NCBI RefSeq assembly: GCF_021390495.1
Contig: NZ_JAJEJP010000002.1
Coordinates: 868,001-932,000 of the forward strand
Reading direction: 5' to 3'
DNA length: 64,000 nt
From: Paraburkholderia sp. ZP32-5
GTDB taxonomy: Bacteria > Pseudomonadota > Gammaproteobacteria > Burkholderiales > Burkholderiaceae
Below the pieces are notes generated by a model that did no database searches, had not been told where the DNA came from, and was given only the letters and a program-made list of their open reading frames with translations. A program made the translations under genes and the position numbers. Positions within the stretch are counted from its first letter, which is position 1; every line of letters begins with the position of its first letter. Positions 11,699 to 19,176 of the stretch are shown piece by piece.

Positions 11699-11814
11699 GT
11701 CGGCAGTCCGGTCGCGGAAGGCAATGGCGGGCGCCAGATTCGCTCGCCGCCAGAAAAGGAATAAGGGACCAGCCCGGGATGCGGACTGGTCGGCATGCGT
11801 TGATGCACGTCAGT

Positions 11815-11840
11815 GCGTCAATGCAACGGTGCATTGACGC
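11815..11840 (-). terminator. Strong hairpin between hcp and clpV
   Basis: GCGTCAATGCA and TGCATTGACGC form a perfect 11-bp stem around an ACGG loop. It lies 74 bp beyond the hcp stop codon and 117 bp before clpV. It probably terminates, attenuates or stabilises the abundant hcp transcript. No long T-run follows. Confidence 0.65.
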
Positions 11841-11913
11841 GTCGGCGTACCGGTTGCATCAACAGGCCGGCCGCAACACACCGGCTGCTCGTGCATGCTC
11901 AAACGCGCGGATC

Positions 11914-12399
11914 TCAGGAACGCTCGTTCCACGTGTCCTTATGGATGATGTTGCCGTCCTTGTACGACCACGTGATCGTCTCGTAGCGCAACTCGACGTC
12001 TTCGAGATGGTTGTGCTTCTCGTAGTCCGGGTTCTTGATGTCGAACATTTTCGGCCGCACCGCGACGATCTTCACGTTATCCAGCTTGGTGTTGAAGTAC
12101 TCCTTCTCCTTGCCGGCATCGTCGATCTTGTACCACTTGATTTCGACCGACTTCAGCGTCTGGCCGCTCGTCACTGCCTTGTACAGATAGGGCGTCGACG
12201 CATCGGTTTCCTTCGTCAGCGTGATCGGCTTGTGCACGCGCGTTCCGGTCAGCTTGCCGGTGTTGCCGTCGGTTGGAATATGGACGCCATGATCGAACGC
12301 GACGAGTTCGACGCTGCCTTCGCGTTCCTGCACCGTCACCGACCCCTTGATGTCGGCGCCGCCATCGTCCTTGAGCCACATGTAGGCTGGAATTGCCAT
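11914..12399 (-). CDS. tssD/hcp: T6SS tube protein Hcp
   Basis: The 161-residue Hcp-family protein starts MAIPAYMWLKDDGG and contains IKGSVTVQEREGSVELVAFDHGV, typical of the hexameric tube-ring subunit. It is both a structural part of the expelled tube and a secreted protein. TAGGAG precedes the ATG. Hairpins flank the gene on both sides (11815-11840 and 12461-12481), so it is probably a separate transcription unit, as expected for the most abundantly needed component. Confidence 0.96.
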   Translation of the reverse strand: MAIPAYMWLKDDGGADIKGSVTVQEREGSVELVAFDHGVHIPTDGNTGKLTGTRVHKPITLTKETDASTPYLYKAVTSGQTLKSVEIKWYKIDDAGKEKEYFNTKLDNVKIVAVRPKMFDIKNPDYEKHNHLEDVELRYETITWSYKDGNIIHKDTWNERS

Positions 12400-12460
12400 G
12401 CTTTACTCCTATCTTTACTGCTACGACAACCGCCCGGAGCTAGCCCCCGAGCTTCAGAAT

Positions 12461-12481
12461 CCCGAAGCGCGGTGCTTCGGG
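12461..12481 (-). terminator. Hairpin after the ompA-like gene, before hcp
   Basis: CCCGAAGC and GCTTCGGG form an 8-bp perfect stem with a GCGGT loop, 33 bp past the stop of the leftward ompA-like gene. It probably ends the tssK-tssL-ompA transcript. That leaves hcp to its own promoter within 12400-12460. Confidence 0.6.
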
Positions 12482-12513
12482 GACTAAAGATCTGTTTGCC
12501 TGAGGAGGGGGGA

Positions 12514-14283
12514 CTACTTCCCGGCGTCCGGCACGAGCGTGATCTCCACGCGCCGGTTTTTCGCGCGACCCTCCGGTGTTTCGTTACTCGCGATCGGGCG
12601 CGTATCGCCGTATCCCTGGATCGCGAATTGCGTGGCCGCGATACCTGATGCATCGGTCAGCCAATCGCGCACAGCCTCGGCGCGCGCCGTGGAGAGCTTC
12701 AGGTTGCTCTGCGGATTGCCGACGTCGTCGGTATGACCGGCAACCAGAATCCGCTTGTCCGGATGCGTCTTGATCATTTCGAGCGCGCCGACCATCGCGC
12801 GCGTCGAACCGGGCTTCAGTTGCGCACGGCCACTGTCGAACAGCGACATGCTGTCGAGCGTGACGATCGCCGGCGGTGGGGGCGGCGGCACGTACGATCC
12901 GATCGCATCATTGAGCGCCGGCAGCAATCGCGCGCCGCGATACATGCCGAACGACAGATGCAGTGGCACGCCGATGCGCGCGTAACGATCGAGCCGGTCA
13001 CGGTCGCTAACGAGCGCTTGCAGCGCGTCGCGCTTCGCCGCATCGTGCGCGGCGGGGATCATCGAATAGCGACCGAGATCGGCGCTGATGCGGCCGAACA
13101 GTGCTTCGTTGTTTTTCGCGCTGGACCAGAACGTGACGGCTGCCGCGCAGGCGAGCAGCGCGAGCGCATGCGCGAGGGCGGCGCTGCGCGGCGATATCCA
13201 GTAGCGCCGCGGCATCGCCTCGATCAGCGGCTGCGGCAATGGCCACGGCAGTGGTGATGCGGCGACGGCGGCGAGCGTCACGCACGTTTGCCGCTGCACG
13301 TCGCGTTCCCACGGATTGGGCGGGCCGCTCGCGGGACCGCGGTCGATCCAGCCCGCGCCGAATAGCGCCCACGGCGTGGCCGGTTGCAGACGGTCGGTCA
13401 GCGTGCCGATCACGACGCGCTGCGTCCAGCCGATCAGCGCCGCCAGAGCTGCGGCGCGCGCCGCGCTTGTTGTCGCGGCGATGCTCGTGCCGGCGTTCGC
13501 AGCGCTCATGGTGCTGCAGTTCCCCGTGGACGCGCGTTGCACTTCGGTTTCAGCCGCGTGGATCACCGCGTCAAAACGCGCTGTATCGACGCTGCCCGAA
13601 GCCGACGACGCCCCATACCACGTGGGCACTGAAACATCGGCCGTGCCACGCGTAAGCCGCTGATAGACCGCGACATAGCCAGGCAGACGCGTGCCGAGCG
13701 TGCGAGCCGCATCGGCGAGCGCCTGACGCGTGACGCGCAGTTTTTGCGTGAGCATGTCCGTGTCGACATGCAGCGCAGGCGCAACCGATAACACCACGCC
13801 ATCGGGTGCGCGTCCGTCCCGCCACTGCCTGACGGCGACCGCGAGATGTCGTAGCTCCTGCGGCTGGTCGACGCGCAGCCAGATCGCGCCTTCGCCGACG
13901 TGCGCGAAGCGTTCTTCATCGTTGCGGTTGAAGATGGCCGGCAAGCCGTCGCCCGTGACCAGCATGAGCGGCATGCGGATGCGCAGTTTGGGCGGAATAT
14001 CGACGGTCGCGGCGCCAAGCGCGGCCAGCGCGTGTTGACTCTGTTCGCGCGCACGAGACAGCCACACGCTGCGCCACACCACCAGCACCAACGCGACCAG
14101 GCCAATGATGGCGGTCAGCGCCCACACCGTACCGTGTCCCGTCGGCAGCATGAACCAGCTCACCGCCAGCGCCAACGCAGCCGCAAATACGATCAACGTG
14201 CGCAACGGATAACCGAGCCCTTCGTAAGCACGATCGGGCACACGTGTCGGCGTCGCGGACAGCACAGGCAGATCGGACTTCAC
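12514..14283 (-). CDS. T6SS-associated OmpA-domain inner-membrane protein
   Basis: The 589-residue protein is read from the GTG at 14283, which overlaps the tssL stop codon as GTGA. Two membrane segments lie at about residues 27-46 and 52-70, followed by a cytoplasmic-size region. A third membrane segment lies near 375-395, and the C-terminal OmpA-type peptidoglycan-binding domain begins around 475. The domain shows GHTDDVGNPQSNLKLSTARA and the NRRVEI ending. This topology resembles TssM with an OmpA tail. It probably anchors the membrane complex to the cell wall, a job done in other systems by an OmpA extension of TssL, which TssL here lacks. An upstream ATG would extend it into tssL and is unlikely. 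Confidence 0.85.
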   Translation of the reverse strand: MKSDLPVLSATPTRVPDRAYEGLGYPLRTLIVFAAALALAVSWFMLPTGHGTVWALTAIIGLVALVLVVWRSVWLSRAREQSQHALAALGAATVDIPPKLRIRMPLMLVTGDGLPAIFNRNDEERFAHVGEGAIWLRVDQPQELRHLAVAVRQWRDGRAPDGVVLSVAPALHVDTDMLTQKLRVTRQALADAARTLGTRLPGYVAVYQRLTRGTADVSVPTWYGASSASGSVDTARFDAVIHAAETEVQRASTGNCSTMSAANAGTSIAATTSAARAAALAALIGWTQRVVIGTLTDRLQPATPWALFGAGWIDRGPASGPPNPWERDVQRQTCVTLAAVAASPLPWPLPQPLIEAMPRRYWISPRSAALAHALALLACAAAVTFWSSAKNNEALFGRISADLGRYSMIPAAHDAAKRDALQALVSDRDRLDRYARIGVPLHLSFGMYRGARLLPALNDAIGSYVPPPPPPAIVTLDSMSLFDSGRAQLKPGSTRAMVGALEMIKTHPDKRILVAGHTDDVGNPQSNLKLSTARAEAVRDWLTDASGIAATQFAIQGYGDTRPIASNETPEGRAKNRRVEITLVPDAGK

Positions 14284-15011
14284 GGCTGGTTGATCCTCGC
14301 GTGCACGAGCTGGGCCACTTGCGCGTCGAGCGCGGCCGACCAGACCAACCAGACGATCGCCGCGATGACGCACGTGAGCCCCGCAATCGCCCACGGCGAC
14401 AACCGATAAAGCCAGTCAGAGAGCCGGCGCCCGGGACGGTCCGCAATAAAGGTTTGTGTCGGCGTTGCGCGCAGCTTTTCTAGTTGTGTATTCAGCGAAG
14501 CGATCAGCGCCGAGCGTTTCGCCTCGCCGTCGCGCGCGTAACGGCCGATAAAGCCGAGGCTCAGAATGGCCGCATAGCATTCGAGCAGATCGACTTGCGG
14601 CGACGCCTCGCGCATACGCGCTTCGAGACGTTCGAACACCCGCTCGCCCGCGTCATGCAGGTTGAAACGGTCGACCTGCAGCGGCTTCATCTCCCAGCCG
14701 GCGCGGCTTTCAGCGGATAGATGGCGTAGCGCGATTTCGTCGAGCAGCCCGCATTGCGCGACGAGCGCGTCTTGTTGCACGTCGCGTGCATAGCCGCGGC
14801 GCTCGAGCGCGCTCGAAAAATTCTCGATCAGTTGTCTGCAACGGTCGCGGAAGTCGGCCGGGTTATCGGCTTGACCATTGGGCGCGAACGTCGTGACGAG
14901 CAGTGCGGTGTCGCGCAGCAGATCGCGGATACCCGTGCGTGTCTCGCGGCCCACGCCGGGACCGCCGTCGAGCAGCGCTGATTCATGGTGGCTTCGGGTC
15001 AGTGCGTTCAT
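14280..15011 (-). CDS. tssL: T6SS membrane-complex protein TssL (DotU family)
   Basis: The 243-residue protein starts MNALTRSHHES at 15011. Its ATG overlaps the tssK stop codon as ATGA. The DotU domain shows AQCGLLDEIAL and the FERLEARM/LLECYAAILSLGFIGRY region. A single C-terminal membrane helix near residues 215-235 is followed by a short periplasmic tail and no OmpA domain. TssL, TssM and TssJ form the trans-envelope complex. The OmpA function is carried by the next gene, with a 4-bp overlap. Confidence 0.95.
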   Translation of the reverse strand: MNALTRSHHESALLDGGPGVGRETRTGIRDLLRDTALLVTTFAPNGQADNPADFRDRCRQLIENFSSALERRGYARDVQQDALVAQCGLLDEIALRHLSAESRAGWEMKPLQVDRFNLHDAGERVFERLEARMREASPQVDLLECYAAILSLGFIGRYARDGEAKRSALIASLNTQLEKLRATPTQTFIADRPGRRLSDWLYRLSPWAIAGLTCVIAAIVWLVWSAALDAQVAQLVHARINQP

Positions 15012-16360
15012 GAGCGCAGCACCGCATAGAGTTCGAGCGACGCGTCGGGCACCGACGCCGGCAGATAAATCTGGCATGCGCGCGCCGCGAGCATCTTCGC
15101 GTGCGCGACGCTGGCTGGATCGAGCGCGAAGTATTGATTGTCCAGACGCACGGGAATTGCGGCCGGCACGCGCGGCACCGCCTTCAGCGGAATGCCGAGC
15201 AGCGCTGAATTGATGATGTGTTCGACGTCGTCGGGCGCGCCGATCTTGCATAGGCGCGGGAACTGTTCGGCAAGCTCGAACGCCGGCAGCGGCGCATTGA
15301 CCGACAGATACCAGTCGGCCGCGCCTTCGACGATGCGCTCGTCGAGGAACTGGCCGGCCCATGTGGTCGTGCTTTTGCGGGTGAGGCCGATCGACACCAC
15401 GCGCGACGGAATGATCGCGTCGAGCAGATCGCGGATCGTCGTTTCGAGCTTCGCGAAGATCTCGTCGGCACGCGCGTGATCGTAGGCGGGAATGTCGGTG
15501 AGTTGCGCGAGCGTTGAAAACGTCATCAGCGCGCTCGCCAACTGCGCGAGCGTGCCGTACAGCTGTTCCGGCGAGCGGCGCGGATGCGATGCGTAAAGCC
15601 GCAACTGGGGCCACGCCGCGTGAATGCAATGCAACAGCCAGAACAGTTGCACATCGGCGACGCCATATTCGGCGACCTGTTCGAGCCGTTCGCTGCGGCG
15701 CGCGCCGAGCGCCGCGCTCTTCGCCTGCAGGATTTCGGCGACACGACTGATGCGTTCGAGATGCAGCGGATGACTGCCGAGCGTCAGACACGGCGGCACG
15801 AAGCGATGATCGACCTGGAACTGACCGCTGGTCGTGCGCACGAGCCGCGCGATCGCACAGACCGTGTCGTCCGCGTGCGATTCGAAATCGAATAGCAGGC
15901 GCAGCGCATGACGTTCCGCGGCGATTTCGGTTTCGCCGCTGCCGTTCAGATCCGCGACCTTGACGAACTCGCGATACGCGCGACGTGGACGCGCAAGCGG
16001 CGTTTCGTCGAAGCGACAGTTGTTGCCGTTTGCATCGGGTAGAGCGAGCGCGGCCAGTACGACGACGCTCTGCCGATCGGCGGGCACACCTTGCGTCAGA
16101 TCACGCGCGAGCGGCAACGCATCGGCCGCGGTAGTGTCGACTGGCGTGCCGTCCGGAAAGCGCAGCTTGAGCCGTGTGAGCTTCAGGCGCCCCGTGGCCA
16201 AAGCCTCTTCGTCGACTTCGACGCCGAGCGTGCCCCAAGGCTCGGCGAGCGCGGCGGTTGCGAATTGCTGCAGCGCGAATCCGGCCCATCGTTCCTGTTG
16301 CTGGAAGTGCTGCTGCGTGAGGATGAGCCCCTCATGCCACAGCGGTTTGTCGATCCGCAT
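15008..16360 (-). CDS. tssK: T6SS baseplate/membrane-complex linker TssK
   Basis: The 450-residue protein starts MRIDKPLWHEGLILTQQHF, a clear TssK (VasE/ImpJ) N-terminus, and has the family's normal length. TssK trimers connect the baseplate to the TssL-TssM cytoplasmic domains. It is the first gene of the leftward arm. No good Shine-Dalgarno precedes the ATG, and its leader lies in the AT-rich divergent region. Confidence 0.95.
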   Translation of the reverse strand: MRIDKPLWHEGLILTQQHFQQQERWAGFALQQFATAALAEPWGTLGVEVDEEALATGRLKLTRLKLRFPDGTPVDTTAADALPLARDLTQGVPADRQSVVVLAALALPDANGNNCRFDETPLARPRRAYREFVKVADLNGSGETEIAAERHALRLLFDFESHADDTVCAIARLVRTTSGQFQVDHRFVPPCLTLGSHPLHLERISRVAEILQAKSAALGARRSERLEQVAEYGVADVQLFWLLHCIHAAWPQLRLYASHPRRSPEQLYGTLAQLASALMTFSTLAQLTDIPAYDHARADEIFAKLETTIRDLLDAIIPSRVVSIGLTRKSTTTWAGQFLDERIVEGAADWYLSVNAPLPAFELAEQFPRLCKIGAPDDVEHIINSALLGIPLKAVPRVPAAIPVRLDNQYFALDPASVAHAKMLAARACQIYLPASVPDASLELYAVLRS

Positions 16361-16950
16361 AGGTGTGGTGTGTCGCTGGATGTTGATTATGTCGGGTTAT
16401 TCGAAGCGCGAATTATATATGGAGTTTTTGCTAATCGTATACCCATATTTTATTTTATGTAGAAAATTCACACATATTCAGATTGAGTTTATTTTGATAT
16501 AGAAGAAATCGTCAATTTTATCTGTCATGAAGTGTGTCTTTTCCGGATGAATGTCAAATCAATGTTCGGTGAATTAACGAATATCTAAAAAATCAATGGA
16601 AGATGGAAGGGCCTGCAGATAAGGGTTTGGGCGATTTTTTGATGCGCCTATACACTGACAATGAACCACAAGTCAAATCGACGTTATCTTTAAAAAGTAT
16701 GATCGTGACCATTGTTGACAATTGTTCGTGTATAAATGTGCAGAATGAGCTTCGGCGATGTATCGTTAGCCCTGTTTTAATACCGCCTGCGCTAAATGTC
16801 GCGCGAATTGCCGCGCAATAAGGCGTCGGCGTTATTTCCTTTGCGTGTCGCATATAAACGCGTCTGAGTGCATGCGCACGAAAGGTGTCACCGCATCGCA
16901 ACGGACGGGTTCTGCGGGGCGTCTCGAACCTGATTACATGAGGAACACAA
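16361..16950. promoter_or_regulatory. AT-rich divergent regulatory region of the T6SS
   Basis: This 590-bp gap separates tssK (leftward) from tssB (rightward). From about 16400 to 16800 it is strikingly AT-rich against GC-rich surroundings, and it must contain both promoters. I could not find a convincing sigma-54 -24/-12 element. A TTGACA at about 16715 is followed by TATAAA too closely (10 bp) for a normal sigma-70 promoter. AT-rich DNA of this kind is a typical target of H-NS-like silencers (inference). Short ORFs on both strands inside it lack ribosome sites. Confidence 0.7.
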
Positions 16951-17463
16951 ATGGACAGCTTTCAGCGCGAAATTCCGAAGAGTCGCGTCTCCATCACACT
17001 GGATCTGCACACCGGCGGCGCCCAGAAGAAGATCGAGCTGCCGCTCAAGCTGCTCGTCGCGGGCGACTTCAGCGCAGGCCGCGAGCAGGCGCCGCTTGCC
17101 GAGCGCAAGAAGGTGAACATCGATAAAAACAACTTCGACGCAGTGCTCGCCGACTATGCGCCGGACCTGAAGATTGCGGCCGAGAACACGCTCGCCGACG
17201 ACGGTTCCGAGCTGCCGGTCAAGCTGTCGTTCCGTTCGATGAAGGACTTCGAGCCGGAGCAGGTGGCTCGGCAGATTCCGGAACTGCAGGCGTTGCTCGC
17301 GATGCGCAATCTGCTGCGCGACCTCAAATCGAACCTGCTCGACAACGGCACGTTCCGCCGCGAGTTCGAAAAAATCCTGAAGGACAAGCGCCTGTCGGAC
17401 AGGCTGCGCGGCGAACTCGCGCAGATCGCGACGGCCGCTACCCAGCCGGAAGGCCATGCCTGA
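16951..17463 (+). CDS. tssB: T6SS small sheath protein TssB (VipA)
   Basis: The 170-residue protein starts MDSFQREIPKSRVSITLDLHTGG and contains KIELPLKLLVAGDFS and the PEQVARQIPELQALLAMRNLL segment typical of TssB/VipA. It forms the contractile sheath with TssC. ATGAGGA precedes the ATG. It is the first gene of the rightward arm and is co-transcribed with tssC. Confidence 0.96.
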   Translation: MDSFQREIPKSRVSITLDLHTGGAQKKIELPLKLLVAGDFSAGREQAPLAERKKVNIDKNNFDAVLADYAPDLKIAAENTLADDGSELPVKLSFRSMKDFEPEQVARQIPELQALLAMRNLLRDLKSNLLDNGTFRREFEKILKDKRLSDRLRGELAQIATAATQPEGHA

Positions 17464-17536
17464 GCGGCGCCGATCGAAGACCGCCTTTACCGCATTTCGT
17501 ACCCACCTAGCTCCAGGAACGCAGACAGGAACAACC

Positions 17537-19093
17537 ATGGAACAGAACGAATCCCGCCGGGGTGCAACCGAGACCGTTGTGCTCAACGCAGCGCAGGAAG
17601 CGTCGGTCGCCGGTGACAGCGTGTATGCATCGCTGTGCAATAAGATCAACCTCAAGCCCGTGTCCGAAGCACGTCCGCTCGAGGCGTTCCGCGACAACGA
17701 CATGCTCTCCGAGGCCTCGGCCGACGAGCGCATCGCGCGCGGCATCGGCGCGTTTCTCGATCTGGTCGCGCAATCGAGCCAGCCGGTCGATCGTCTCGAC
17801 AAGTCGTTGCTCGACTTTCATATCGGCCAGCTCGACCGGCAGATCGGCCGCCAACTCGACGCGGTGCTGCACACGCCCGAGTTCCAGGCGCTCGAAGGCC
17901 GCTGGCGCGGCCTGAAGATGCTCGTGTCGCGCACGGACTTCCGTAAGAACGCGCGCATCGAAGTGCTCGATGTGTCGAAGGAGGCGCTGCAACGCGACTT
18001 CGAAGATACGCCGGAACTGATCCAGAGCGGCCTGTATCGCCTCACGTACATCGAGGAATACGACACGCCGGGTGGTCAGCCGATCAGCGCGCTGATCAGC
18101 GATTTCGAGTTCGCGAATTCGCCGCAGGACGTCGCGCTGTTGCGCAATATCTCGAAGGTTGCCGCCGCCGCGCACATGCCGTTCATCGGTTCGGTGGGGG
18201 CCGCGTTCTTCGGCAAGAAGTCGATGGAGGAGGTCGCCGCGATTCAGGACATCGGCAACTACTTCGATCGGGCCGAGTACATCAAGTGGAAGAGCTTCCG
18301 CGATACCGACGACGCACGTTATGTCGGCCTGACGATGCCGCGAGTGCTTGGTCGCCTGCCGTACGGTAAGGACACGACACCGGTGCGTGCGTTCAACTAC
18401 GAGGAAGCGGTCAAGGGTCCGGATCACGACCGTTACCTGTGGGTCAATGCATCGTTTGCGTTCGCGGCCAACATGACCCGCAGCTTTGTCAACAACGGCT
18501 GGTGCGTGCAGATTCGCGGTCCGCAGGCTGGCGGCAAGGTCGAGGACCTGCCGGTTCATCTGTATGACCTCGGCACGGGCGTACAGCCGAAGATTCCAAC
18601 GGAAGTGCTGATTCCGGAAACCCGCGAGTTCGAATTTGCCAATCTCGGCTTCATTCCGCTGTCGTTCTACAAGAACCACGACTTTGCATGCTTCTTCTCG
18701 GCCAATTCGACGCAGAAGCCCGCGCTCTACGAGACGAAGGAAGCCACCGCGAACAGCCGCATCAATGCGCGGCTGCCGTACATCTTCCTGCTGTCGCGTA
18801 TCGCGCATTACCTGAAGCTGATTCAGCGCGAGAACATCGGCACGACCAAAGACCGGCGTCTGCTCGAAATCGAGCTGAACAACTGGATCAAGGGTCTCGT
18901 GACCGAAATGAAGGACCCGGGCGATGAGTTGCAGGCATCGCATCCGCTGCGCGAGGCGAAAGTGACGGTCGAGGATATCGAGGACAACCCCGGCTTCTTC
19001 CGCATCAAGCTGTTCATCATCCCGCACTTCCAGGTTGAGGGCATGGACATCGGGCTTTCTCTGGTGTCGCAGATGCCGAAAGCGAAGAGCTGA
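17537..19093 (+). CDS. tssC: T6SS large sheath protein TssC (VipB)
   Basis: The 518-residue protein is read from the ATG at 17537 (MEQNESRRG), preceded by CAGGAAC. An in-frame ATG at 17456 overlapping tssB would add 27 atypical residues. Family hallmarks are FEFANSPQDVALLRNISKVAAAAHMPFI at about 200-227, and the C-terminal DRRLLEIELNNWIKGLV and PGFFRIKLFIIPHFQVEG segments. TssB and TssC polymerise into the sheath that drives Hcp/VgrG ejection. Confidence 0.96.
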   Translation: MEQNESRRGATETVVLNAAQEASVAGDSVYASLCNKINLKPVSEARPLEAFRDNDMLSEASADERIARGIGAFLDLVAQSSQPVDRLDKSLLDFHIGQLDRQIGRQLDAVLHTPEFQALEGRWRGLKMLVSRTDFRKNARIEVLDVSKEALQRDFEDTPELIQSGLYRLTYIEEYDTPGGQPISALISDFEFANSPQDVALLRNISKVAAAAHMPFIGSVGAAFFGKKSMEEVAAIQDIGNYFDRAEYIKWKSFRDTDDARYVGLTMPRVLGRLPYGKDTTPVRAFNYEEAVKGPDHDRYLWVNASFAFAANMTRSFVNNGWCVQIRGPQAGGKVEDLPVHLYDLGTGVQPKIPTEVLIPETREFEFANLGFIPLSFYKNHDFACFFSANSTQKPALYETKEATANSRINARLPYIFLLSRIAHYLKLIQRENIGTTKDRRLLEIELNNWIKGLVTEMKDPGDELQASHPLREAKVTVEDIEDNPGFFRIKLFIIPHFQVEGMDIGLSLVSQMPKAKS

Positions 19094-19116
19094 TCCGAGG
19101 TTTTCGGTGTGAACTG

Positions 19117-19140
19117 CCGGGGCACTCGTGCGTGCCCCGG
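19117..19140 (+). terminator. Hairpin between tssC and vgrG
   Basis: CCGGGGCAC and GTGCCCCGG form a perfect 9-bp stem with a TCGTGC loop, 23 bp after the tssC stop. It has the position of a terminator or attenuator that would raise sheath expression over downstream genes. Only a weak T-rich stretch follows. Confidence 0.6.
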
Positions 19141-19176
19141 TGGTGCTGCTTTGATTGCGTATCCGGAGGGAATTGC

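Noticed and set aside
14284..15791. Long N-terminal extension of TssL and the OmpA-like protein
   Set aside because: The extensions read out of frame through the upstream genes; the 4-bp stop/start overlaps at 15008-15011 and 14280-14283 fix the true starts.
16593..16901. Short ORFs on both strands in the T6SS divergent region
   Set aside because: AT-rich DNA gives fewer stop-free clues than elsewhere, but neither strand has a ribosome site or recognisable protein; more likely regulatory DNA.
17507..19027. 506-codon open frame antisense to tssC
   Set aside because: It mirrors the codon structure of tssC; no independent protein features.
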